Shown here: piece after piece, positions 28,301-40,300 of the stretch
How positions within the stretch are numbered: the stretch's first letter is position 1
Layout: the number at the start of each line of letters is the position of its first letter
DNA from: Pegoplata infirma
Taxonomy: Eukaryota; Arthropoda; Insecta; Diptera; Anthomyiidae
Length of the DNA: 64,000 nucleotides
Direction of reading: 5' to 3'
Assembly (NCBI GenBank): GCA_963921195.1
Contig: OY992537.1
Span: 175,043,021-175,107,020 of the forward strand
Made by a program: the position numbers and the translations under genes
Notes under the pieces: generated by a model
The model's database searches: none
What the model was told of the DNA's origin: nothing
Seen by the model: only the letters and a program-made list of their open reading frames with translations

Positions 28301-31300
28301 CGATTTAAAGCAACATATGTAGTAGAATGTATTTTATCTTTCTGGGTTATGTTTGTAAGAATATTTGTAGGATAGGGATAATAACTATTTCTACTTACAT
28401 GTGACAATGTGCCAGGTTGTCACTTTCGCTTATTGACAGCTTTCTTGTAATTGTAAGTAAAAACGTTGTCCTTCCCAAATCGTTACTCAACCTTAAAACT
28501 GATACGTTCCCTTCATTTCGATTTGCTATGGCGACAGTAAGCGATTTCAAAATATTTTGTAGTGTAGGAACCGTAGTGATAACGTTATGGTGGTGCATAT
28601 GCCCTCTCCTCCAAGTTAAGCGAGATTAACGTACCTCCGCATGGTTGAATTTTCTTCAATTAGTACCTCGGCTTCGAAACTTCTTATACGTTCTTTTCAT
28701 TTCCAATTTGCTATTGCGACAGTAAGGGATATCAAAATAATTTAAAGTGTTGGAATCGAACTGATAACATTTCTGGTGGAGCATATGTCCTCTTCTCCAA
28801 GTTGAGTGAGCTTAACGTAACTCGGCCTCAAAGATACTTATGCGATCTTTCCATTTCCAATTTGTTATGGCGACATTAAGGGATTACAAAATAGTTTGCA
28901 GTATTGCAATCGAAGTGAAAACATAATGGTGGTACATATGCCCTCTCCACCAAGTTGCACGAGATTAACGAAGCTGCGTAGTTTAATTTTCTTCAACATC
29001 AAAGTACTCTATAATATTGTATTTGAGACATATGTACTTTTACTCATTTTGAATATGATCTTGTTTTGGAATAAAATGTCCACGCTTATACTTGTTATGA
29101 CGATGAACTGGAAAAAATTAATACATATGAATACATTAACATTTAAAATTCTAAATACATATTAATAAAAACTTACCTTTTCCATTTTTTATGTAAAAGT
29201 AACTTTTTTAATAAGAAAATTTTGCACCTAGGAAACAATATTTGTTAAATTATTGATATGAATCGGTATTATGGTATAAATATGGTGATAAAATATGATT
29301 TTAATCGTAAAAAACTTTTATTTTGTAATCCCGGTTTAAATTTTCATATACATGCACTAAAATTTAACATTTTATGATAACATATACGTTTCCATATATG
29401 ATATCATATATGGCACATATTTTATATACGGCCACATATATGGGATCGTTTCTTGCATATATGGTCACATATATGTTTCCATATATGTCATATATGATCA
29501 TATAAAGATCTATATATAAGCGTATATGAACATACACATTTATTTTTAGCCGGGCAGTGATCAACTAATTTTTGCAATGACCCAAACAAAAATGAAAATT
29601 TTTTAAATGCAGTAAAACAATTGGCATTTTTTGACCTCCAAATTTGTTGACCACCAATTTTTTGTAAACGATAAAAAGATTCTATTGTGTAATAATTTTA
29701 GTACATCTAGGTGTAAAGTAATGAGATATGAAAATAATAAAATATTTTCTTTGTATACTGAATTTAAAAAATTTTGATTTTTATTGGGATTGTTGCAAAA
29801 ATAAGTTGATCACTGAATAAAATCTATTGGATGATTTTTTAAATTTTTAGTGTTTGAAGTTGGAAAAAATTGACGTAGAAATATTTTAAAAAATTTTTTT
29901 AAAAATTTAGATTTAGATTTAGATTTATTTAGTTTTTTCATTATTAGAACAATAAGAATAAATTCTTTTATAGTTCAACTGGTATTACATAAAGATTGAC
30001 ATAATTAATTAGTACAATAAATAAATAAAAAAAGCAGTTAAATAGCAATAATAATAAAACAATAATTAAAATATAAAATGATTGCAATAACAATATATTA
30101 AGTCAAGACAAAATAAAGTAAAGAAGCTATAGTTTGTAATATGCAAATATATACTATATTTTTTTTTTTTTTTTTAACATAATATTTTATCAAAACAATT
30201 ATAAGTTTATGCATTTCTATTTGTATTTGTCAGATGATTAAAGAGTTCATTTTTAAACCAATTTTTTGATGAAATGAATTTAGTATCGTTGGGCAAATCA
30301 TTCCAGAGTTTTATGGCGTTAATGAAAAAAAGTCTACTAGTGTTTAAAAAATTATGTCTGGGCACAATTAGAGTCATGTTTCTTGTTGATTGACCAAAGG
30401 TAATTTTCTCATAAAGGTAGGGTGGGGTTTTTTGGTATATAAGTCTATGTAAGAATAGCAAATTTCTCATGTCAAGGTAATTAACAATGTCACAGCCAAG
30501 AATCATAGTTCTCCACGTAGTCATACTACTAAAACGGCGCAGACCATAGACATAGCGAGTTGCGTTATTAAAAGAGACCTCCAATTTATGAAGGGAGTGT
30601 GAATCAAGTTTACTGTAGACCTCCGCAGAGTAGGTTATCAGTGGAAGAATCAGTTGGACAACAAGACGCCTTTTTAACTCAATCGGTGTAAAGTTTGTCT
30701 ATAAATAATGTCATTTTCCAGTTCGACCCTCGTAGATCATTTATTATTTACTCAATCTGGACGCTTTTAAGCTTAAATTAAATCTTGATAAATTACCTTA
30801 ACAGCAGTTCTCAAAACAATACTCGATTGATAATAATATGGGTTGATATTGTTTACTTTCAGCCGTATTCAAAATGAACTTTTAGACACGGTTTGTTCAC
30901 CCTGAACATCGAGTTCGTAACTAAAATGTTTTTAAGGCTTGTTCACTGTTTGTTCAAGAGTCTATTCATAATGATTTTAGTAAAGTCTGCTTAACAAAAA
31001 GTTGACCATCCCTGTTTTAGTAAATCACATAAGAAAAAAACAAAAAAAAGTTATGGAAAACCACAAAAAATATCTCAATTTTTTACTAAAAATGGCTTTA
31101 ATTATAAAAGCAAGTTGTGGAAATGGTTTTTAATAAAAGCGAGAGTTGTAAAATAACTTTAACTCTTTGGCATTTAATTTGTTGTTTACATTTTACAAAA
31201 TCAATATGGCAAGAGATGTTCAGCGTATGTTCAAAGTTTAAGAAAATGTGTTTTGAATAAGAAATCCTTAAACAGTATCTAGACAGTGTCTAGAATTTCA

Positions 31301-34300
31301 TTTTGAATACGGCCATTTGTCTTTAACGAATTTCTATGTAATATCTAGTGGACCATTTTCACTGTGAGTCACTGTATATTATTGATCCATGATAGATTCT
31401 AAGGCATTCTATTAATGTCCGTCTGTATAAAACACGGATACCATCCAAAATAAAAAAAAGCTAGACTCCTGAAGTTTAGCATGAACAAGTCTTTTGGTCA
31501 TCAGCAGGTTTAGTTCGTATGTTTTCAAAAAAGTTTCCACTTAAAGAAATAAACCAACCTCTGAAAAACGCAATTTTTTTAAAGTGTTTTTTTTTTTTTA
31601 TTTTTGTTAAACAAATGAAACGTTTTTATGTCAAAAAAATTTATAGTACTGTGCTTTGACCCAGGGGATTAGAAAATGTCTTGTGGTCGTGGGTATAGAG
31701 AATTAATTTCAATAATGATAACTGTGATAATTTTGTTACGTATTTGGGGTATAACAGATTCGGCACAGCCGAATTTTAAGCTCTCACTTGGTTTTTATTT
31801 ATTTTAAGGATCAAATAAAATTTGAGGATTGATGATATAAGTTTTTTTTACATGTGGGGAGGTGGTCCTCCAAAAAAATCACCTCAACTTATCATCATAA
31901 GTTCTTGTAGTGTAAACGTAGCCTTAATCGAAATCACTGTAAATAATGAATGAAGTCTTATAAGTCTCTGTTAAAAAGAAACAATTAATTGCTTGTAAGC
32001 TCTTTAAAAAAAATAACGGAAAAATATTTGAAATGTTGCTGTCAAAAACGTTGTTCTTATTCTCAAGAAAGAATTTTTACGTGTAATTTCGTTTATTTAA
32101 CGATTTTTTTATATTTTACGAAAGATTTTCGTAAAAAAAATATTTCGTTTATTTTACGAATTAATTTCGTAAAACAAAAAGAAATATTTCGTTTATTTAC
32201 GAAAATTTTCATAAAACACAAAAATTTATTGCGTTTATTTTACGAAATTTTTTTGTAAAATACAAAAAAAAATTCGTTTATTTTACGAAAAATTTCGTAC
32301 ATTTTCGTTTATTTTACAAGAATTTCGTGGTGTGAAAGCAAATTTGTGGTTTTTGGCCAATTTTATAATCCTTCAAAGATTTCTAATTGTGCTTGATAAA
32401 TTATTTTAATTTAAATTAAATTACAAATTTTAATTTTTTTTTTTGTTTATCGCCAAAATATCGTTCGTATGAGAAAACGACGATAAAATAAAAATACTAC
32501 TTTGATTTTTTATTGAAATGGTAAATTTTCGTATTGCCGCAATATCTTGTTGGCGATATATTGCCCTATTGTTTGCAGGATAATGAATTTATTTGTAAAA
32601 ATTAATTGAGTAGGAATGTTTAGAGATTATAAAAGATTCGTCACAGTCGAATTTAACACTTGTTTATTTTAATTTAATTCCAACTTTTTTGTTTATCTTT
32701 TAGGTTATCGTCTACAAGCCTTCGATTCAAAAACCTGTGACATTTACGAAAGTCTTTATCATTATACAGCATCTATACGTCTGGTTGCTATTAAAACCTT
32801 GCTAAAAAATCTCAAAGACTATCAAAAAAGACCACAAAACTATCAATTGCTTAAGGAATGTCTAGCCGATCGTATAATTGACGATAGTGAAGAGATTGTA
32901 AATGAAATACTAAAACTGTCAACAGCAGAAATACAAGAAATAATGGGTTGTACAAAATTCGTAGAAGCCTTAATTTCGATATTATATAAAATACAAACAT
33001 CTCCGGAACAATGGTCGGAATTAAGTGTTCTTGTGGTTAAACATTTGACTTCCAAAGAAGTTGTACAAGAATACGACAACAATTTGTTGCTGTTAGCTTT
33101 AATGCCCTTAATTTTTCCCGTCGAAAATGAAGCTTCTAGCTGCGAGGCTATACTGGAGATAATAAAAAGTCCTTTGGCAGGAAAACTATTGTTTTTAAAA
33201 AAATTGTCAGTAGATAAACAAGCTTTTAATGTTACCGAATTTAAGAAACAATTTTTAGATGTCATTGGTGATTCTAAAGATACACCCACCGTGGTGGAGT
33301 TGTTTGCAAGCGTACAGTCACAGGGTGAAAACTATTTTAAACAAGCTATGCAATTTTATCATTTTCTAATGTTAGTTACGGCCTGTTTAAAACAAAGATA
33401 TACTGCCAAACAAAGTTTAGTAATATTTAAACAAATTTCCCATTTAAGCCAAAAATTCAAAATAAAACATTTGGAAAAGAATAAATGGAAGGTAACCAAT
33501 AAATTGAAATATATACCACTGCAGCTATTCAGTGATTTTTTGATAAGATTAACTATACATACTGATTTTCAAACGTTATTGAAAAAATCTTGGGAATCAC
33601 CAGCAGCCGTAGAACTACATTATTTCCTGAATGTTATGGAATATGTGACCGAGGAACGTTTTAATAAAGAACAAGACACAGAAGAACAAGAACAATGGTC
33701 GAAAATCTTAAAAGAATTGTTTGATACCGTATTTCAAGATCCTTTTACAAAATGTGGTTTCTTGGCCAATTTTTATGTATACGAAGAGTTACAGGCTGTA
33801 GAAAATTTTGCAGTTTTACGTTTGAGAGCATTTAAGCTAATGCAAATATTGTTAAAAAATAATTATAAATATAAATTGAAATTAAAAACATCGCATGTTT
33901 TAAAAATTTGTATAGCTTTAACTACCAAATCACAAGTTATGCGTCTTGAAACATTGGAGACATTAAAAGTTTTACTAAATGATGCTCATGCCTTAGATGA
34001 AACTTTACAATTGTTTGTTAAATCTATACTAGAACGTTCCGAGGAAATATCTATGGATAATGAACAGTTTCCAATAATATTGTATACTATTTTAAAAGGT
34101 GAAGATGGCAAACGTCGAAAACATACCATGGGTCCTAAGATTTTAACAGAAATTTTGGAATTATTGAAAAAGGATAAACTATTGGAACACGCTGTATTCA
34201 GCCAAAAACTATTGCAATTGTTAATTTTATTCAATGATGAAGATATGATAGGACAATTATTACCTCTAGCAACATTAGCTTTACAAAAATATAGCTTGAG

Positions 34301-37300
34301 TGGTTCAATTAAATTATTAAAAGAGCCTTACAGCGATATATATCGTCTGATTATTGATCATTTAAGTTCTCAAACTATAGAAAATATTTTAATGGATCAT
34401 CCCCAGGCATGGCAATTAATTGAGCAGATATTCCAATGTAATATGATTTTTATGGCTATAGAGGGTAGCTTAAAACCAATACCCTGTGTTCTTTTGGAGT
34501 CTTTAGATGAATATACTTTTGAAAAAATGCCGCCCAAATATAAACAAGATTTTATAAAACTTATTATTAAAACTTTGGCAGAAGCAGAAAATGATACTAT
34601 ATTCTTGGCGGCTAATAAATTGTTGAAGAAATGTTCTTTAGATTGTTCGCCTTTAAAGAATGTAATAGAATCTATGTATAAACCTTCTAGAGAAGTGGAA
34701 AAAATTGTTAGCCTACGAAAATCAGCTAAAAAGACAGATTCTACCATAACGGCTGATTTACAAGTTAATACACTTAACTGGAAACAGGGTGTGGTATTAA
34801 TGGAATTATTAGAGAATAAAAAGAAATTGGAACATACTGATTCCCTTATATCTGTTCTCTTTGAATTGTTAAATTCCTGTCTAGCTGTAGAAGAACAAAC
34901 TACTGTGGAATATGCTAAACAATTGATATTATCTGGTATATTACACTGTTGCCAAAAAGCTAAAGAAGATGGTTGTAATTTACAGACAGCTCTACCGAAA
35001 ACTACATTTCGTATGGATCAAATTGTACAATGTTTAAGAGCTTCACAAAATCCTCAAACACATCATAATGCTTTGCTGTTACTCTCTCATTGTGCCGGCA
35101 TGTTTCCTCAACAGGTCTTACACAACATTGTGGATATATTCACGTTTATGGGTTCTTCAGTAGTTAGACATGATGATGCCTTTAGTTTTCATATTATTAA
35201 TGATATTATTGAATCTATTGTACCCATATTGGTTAAGGAACAAACTGCTGTAATACCTGTTCTTAAGGTATTCTCTGATATAATGTTGGATGTTCCCGAA
35301 CACCGAAGATTACATTTGTATACTAAACTTATACAAACCCTGGGATCAGAAAAATATTTATGGATGTTTTTATGTGTAGTATTTGAAGCTCATATTTTAG
35401 ATGATGAAAAACAAAAACTATTACAAAAGAAACCCACAAATGGTAGTGCTTTGCAAACAGATCAAGTTGCCAAGAGAATAGAAATAGTCTTGGAATTGTG
35501 TAATACCTTTTCCCCTCAGATAATCATACATACTTGTAGTCAACTTATGAAATATATAGAACAATTACCTATGCAAAAGGAAAATACTTCTATTAGAAAA
35601 TCTCTAAACAATTTGGATCAGACAGAAGCTTCTCTTTTTGATATTAACAGTAGATCATCGAAACAGTTACGTCATTATAAATATGTTATAATGCAGTTTC
35701 TATCAGCCATTACCGCCTCCAATGATTTCTTACGTAAAATTGCTGTACTTAAAGAAGATGAAATTTTGTTAATGAAGCCATTCTATCAAAATTTTATTAT
35801 ACGCATATTGTCGTATGTCCCCTTGGTCACCAGTACCTTAGAAAAATCTGAAGCTGTGCCACAACAAAAATTCTGGAGAATTATATTAAATCATTTACAT
35901 GATGTTTTAGATAATGCCATCTCTTTATTGTCTCCCCAAATGTTTTTGGTTGTTGTCAACGGTCTGCTACAACATCAATTGATTAGTATACGCAAAAAGG
36001 TTATTGAATTATTGAATAGTAAATTACAACAGAAGGACAACTTCTTTGATAATTGTGATTCTGTACATTTTCATAATCTTTTAAATCCATTAACTGATAT
36101 AGTAACTGGTATATTGGAAAAAGAAGAAATGACCGATGCTTCTCAGCAAAATGAATTGGTTTTCTTACAACAAACGGCCTTGATAGCTATTAAATTACTA
36201 TCAAAATTATTTGCCCTCAAACACATTGATGAATTTAAGAATATTTTGGGCAAACTTACTTCAATTACTAAACAACGTTCTTCAATATCGAAAATTGTAC
36301 TGGCTACTGTGGTTTTGTGTATGATAGAAATCTCATCAAATTTGAAGGCACATTCATTGGCTCATCTACCGAAATTTATGCCTCATCTTATTGAAGTTTT
36401 ACAAGATCAAGCTGAATTGGTTAGAACACATCCACCGGATAATGTGTGCATTGCTATTGTAATAGGTGAGTGAAAATAATTAAATAAACTATTTACTTTA
36501 AGGTTTTATTATTTTTAAAAGTGGCTGTCAATAATTTGTAACAGTACATAAACATGTAGACCCCTTAAGGTGAGCTCCCCATTTAGAATGACTTACACGG
36601 ACCCAATTGACATATCACAAACTTGAAAGATTTCATATAAAAACAACTGCTACTTTTGTGAGGTAATGTCTCAACGCCGATATCATCGGTTGTGACATGT
36701 CACTGGACCGGTCTCTTAGGAACACAGGTTGCACCGGTTGTTAAACATTTAATTATCCCAAGTGTCCTGGCAAATTTTATTCTACTACACCATTTCCAAT
36801 TTTATTTCAGAAATTATCAATTGTTTTTCAGAAATTTATCAATTGAACAGTTCAAGCGAATAATGACGAATAGGCCATTAGTATAATTTTACAAATGACG
36901 ATAAAAACGCAGGAAACGGTTTAAAACTTATATTTTTGTAAGCTTTTTTGCATTAATGGATTAGTGCATTATGCAAAAATGTTGGAAAAAAGTATTAGTT
37001 TTTAGCCGTTTCCTGCGTTTTTATCGTCATATGTAAAATAATACAAATGGTATATTCGTCCTTATTCGCATGAACTGTTCAATTGTATATCAGAAGTTAT
37101 CAATTGTATTTCAGAATTTATCAATTGTATTTCAGAAATTATCAATTGTTTTTCAGAAGTTATCAATTGTATTTCAAAACTTATCAAGTGGATTTGGTGG
37201 ACATTTTCTAAAATCCAAACTTTGATCAAAGCACGCCACGGTTTAACATGGTCATATTTGGCTCGAATTAAGTTTAAATGAAAGGCGTCAAGGAAAAGAG

Positions 37301-40300
37301 ATTTTGAGATTTTTTAAAAAAATTCGACATAACCTAAAAACACAAAATGTTTCAATATTGATGCTGCCTCTAGCTTTATGAAGGCGTCAAGGAAAAGAGA
37401 TTTTGAGATTTTTTAAAAAAATTCGACATAACCTAAAAACACAAAATGTTTCAATATTGATGCTGCCTGACACATGCGAAAAAACAAATAATGGTACTTA
37501 AACAAGCACTAAAACATTTTTTTGACCGAATTTTTTTCACAAAAAAATTCTGTGAACTTTTGACGAAAGCACTTTTTTTGAAAATAAGTTCTAAAAAAAC
37601 AAGTGAGAGTGTTAAATTCGGCTGTGGCGAATCTTTGACACCCTCCAACATGTTGAAAAATATATAAAGAAGAATTTTTTTTTGGGGGGGGGGGGGGCTC
37701 TGTATGGGGGTGGTGAGGGATACCGTCCGCATCGCGATAAATGTTTACTAATTTATTTATTATGCTTTTTTAACTCTAGTAATACCATTTTTCTCATAAT
37801 TCTTATCATTTTTTTTTAAATCCACGCCCACAAAAGGGGGCGGGCCGAAAAAAACTAAATTTTGTAGCCCCCGGCGTCTAAGTGCAGGACTATGAACTGA
37901 TATAAAAAGGTTTCATTTGTTTAACATAAATGCAAAAAAAGGTGAAAAAATTGTCGTTTTTTTTGTCCCTGGTCTGATTTTTCCCATATCCGAACTAAAC
38001 CGGCCTATGACCATGAGACACATTCGTGACAATTTTCAGGAGTCTAGCTCTTTTATTCTGGACTGAATCGTGTTTTATACAGACGGACGGACATTCAGAA
38101 TCGATCATAGATCAATAATATATGGGGCATTCCATGTCAAATCGGACACTTTGAAAATTTTTTTTTTTTAGATTTCCCCAATTTGTTTACAGTTTTTAGT
38201 ACCCTTCGAAATCTCCTTCGTGGTAAATTTTCAGATTTTTTTGATGACCCGTTCAAAAGATATCGAATTTTTAAAAATTGGAAGTGTGTTCCTTTACTCA
38301 AACTTCTTTTACTCATAACTTCTTCAATAATGGTCCAAATTTAAATTTTTTTTTTCAATATTTTTGTTTTTTTACGTACTTTTTAAAAAAAAATCCCAAA
38401 AAATTCTTAAAAGCGCTCTAGTATGCGATTTTTAAGTTTTAAAATTTAAATCTCATTTTTGAAAATGTTTGTACTCTTCGATTTTTTTGAATTTTTTTTG
38501 TGTAAAACTTCTATCAATTCTACAAATTTTTTGCCCAGGAGGATCGTGGGATAACCATTATTACTATTTTTTAAAATTTTTTGAAAAAAATTTATTGTAA
38601 TTTTCCAATCTTAAAATCATTTCTACTGCTCCAATGGCGCGTCATAGAGGGGTCCTTTATAAGACCGACCCCCATTAATTTTTACGTCTTAACATAAGAT
38701 TGGAAAATTACAATAAAATTTTTTAAAAAAAAAATTAAAAAATAGTAATAATCGTTATCCCACGATCTTCCTGGGCAAAAAATTTGTAGAATCGATAGAT
38801 GTTTTACACAAAAAAAATTCAAAAAAATCGAAGAGTACAAACATTTTCAAAAATGAGATTTAAATTTTAAAACTTAAAAATCGCATGCTAGAGCGCTTTT
38901 AAGATTTTTTTGGGATTTTTTTTAAAAGTACGTAAAAAACAAAAATTTTGAAAAAAAAAAATTGAAATCTGGACCATTATTGAAGAAGTTATGAGTAGAA
39001 GAAGTTTGAGTAAAGGAACACACTACCAATTTTTAAAAATTCGATATCTTTTGAACGGGTCATCAAAAAAATCTGTGAAATTTACCACGAAGGAGTTTTC
39101 GAAGGGTACTAAAAACTGTAAACAAATTGGGAAAATCTAAAAAAAAAATTTTCAATGTGTCCGATTTGACATGGAATGCCCCATATATACTTTATGGGGT
39201 CCCCGACCGATATTTAATGCGTTACAAACGGAATGACAAAGTGAGTATACCCCCATACTCATGGTTGGAGGGTATAAAAAACTGTAATGGCAAGAACTGG
39301 TCGATTTTCTCTACATTTTTCAAGAGATCTGATAACCGGATATTTCAAATTGTTGATATCTTTAAAAAAAAATCATGAAAAAAGTGTTTGTTGTAGCTGA
39401 AAAAGTCTATTTTAATATCTTTTTGACAAAAGAACTTAAGCGTCCAACCTGAATCAAAATACGTTGCGTAAGGCGTAACGCCCAATAATTTTTCGTTTCT
39501 AATATTTAAATGTGAGTTACCTAAATCAAACGGACGTAAAAATTTCAAATTTGATGTGTTTGTTTTTGTTTTTTTTTTACGTCTTGCGCTACGCATTTGA
39601 TTCTGGTTCGACCCTAAATCGATTAAGTTCTTTTGTCGATTTTTTTTTGTCAAAAATTAATTTCTTTTAATTTTTTTTTTTAACAGCATATTTTTGACAG
39701 GGTCCTTCACATGAACCAAAAAGATAAGGAAAGACCATTTTTTCTGGCCCGCCTTTCTTTTTGTAGCGTGGATATCCGCCATTTTAAAATTTTAGTTTAA
39801 AGGGAACAACTACAGTATGGGGGTATACTCACTTTGTCATTCCGTGTGTAACGCATCGAAATATCGGTCGGGGACCCCATAAAGTATATATATTATTGAT
39901 CAGTGATCGATTCTAAGACATTCTAGCGATGTCCGTCCGTCCATCCGTCCATCCGTTCATCCGTCCATCCGTCGGTAGTTAACACGATACAGTCCAAAAT
40001 AAAAGAGCTAGACCCCTCAAGTTTGTCACGAATATGTCTTATGGTCCTAGGCAGGCTTAGTTCGGCAAAATCGGTCCAGGGGAAAAATGCCAATATTAAA
40101 AAAGTTTTTTTTTTGAATTTTTAATAATCAAATGAAACATTTTTATGTTCGCAGAAGTTCAAAGTCCTGCGCTTGGACCCAGGGGACTAAAAAATGTGGC
40201 ATTTTTTGGCCCGCCCCTTTATAGGGCGTGGATAAAAAAAAAAATTTAACTAATAATAAAATTATAACACCGTCCGACACACTTTTCTACACATGGACCA

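Larger units (their letters stand above)
25415..29554. mobile_element. CCCGGCT-family transposon, unit 4 (interrupted)
   Basis: 4,140 bp with both ends, about 2.28 kb without the element at 26279-28139. CA lies on both sides: the left flank reads ATTTTACTCA and the right flank begins CAGTGATCAAC. The opposite arm of the surrounding foldback reads ATTTTATTCAGTGATCAAC without insertion, so the site and a 2-bp duplication are clear. Three internal repeats at about 28583, 28768 and 28922. Confidence 0.75.
19467..31374. mobile_element. Tc1-like foldback swollen by nested insertions
   Basis: Ends CAGTGACTCACAGTGAAAAT are inverted at 19467 and 31374 and flanked by TA (19465-19466, 31375-31376). The inverted arms run at least 220 bp at the outside and continue inward in pieces: 19467-19715, 25362-25414 and 29555 onward on the left; 29818-29904 and 30698-31374 on the right. 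The core is therefore about 0.87 kb of foldback DNA. Insertions within it are units 2-4 of the CCCGGCT family, a LINE and a MITE. A CAGT start with TA duplication fits Tc1/mariner MITEs. Confidence 0.75.
19377..31795 (+). mobile_element. DINE-like repeat copy split by an 11.9-kb insert
   Basis: Left part 19377-19466 (GGTATACTCACTTGGTCATT, CGGTCGGGGACCCCATAAAG) and right part 31375-31795 (ATTGATCCATGATAGATTC to the GATTCGGCACAGCCGAATTT hairpin and CTCTCACTTG). The two parts join at the point where uninterrupted copies (39876, 56010) read AAGTATATATATTATTG. Confidence 0.65.
7716..32703 (+). other. HEATR1 intron 2 (about 25 kb, transposon-filled)
   Basis: Begins GTAAGT and ends TCTTTTAG. It contains a minisatellite, at least a dozen distinct mobile elements in several nested layers, and no host exon that I could detect. 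The flanking exons join in phase through a split glycine codon. Confidence 0.85.

Noticed and set aside
29555..29817. Separate MITE with CAGTGATCAACT ends
   Set aside because: The apparent inverted ends are the inner part of the long arms of the foldback at 19467-31374; the left copy only looks like a start because unit 4 is inserted next to it with a CA duplication.
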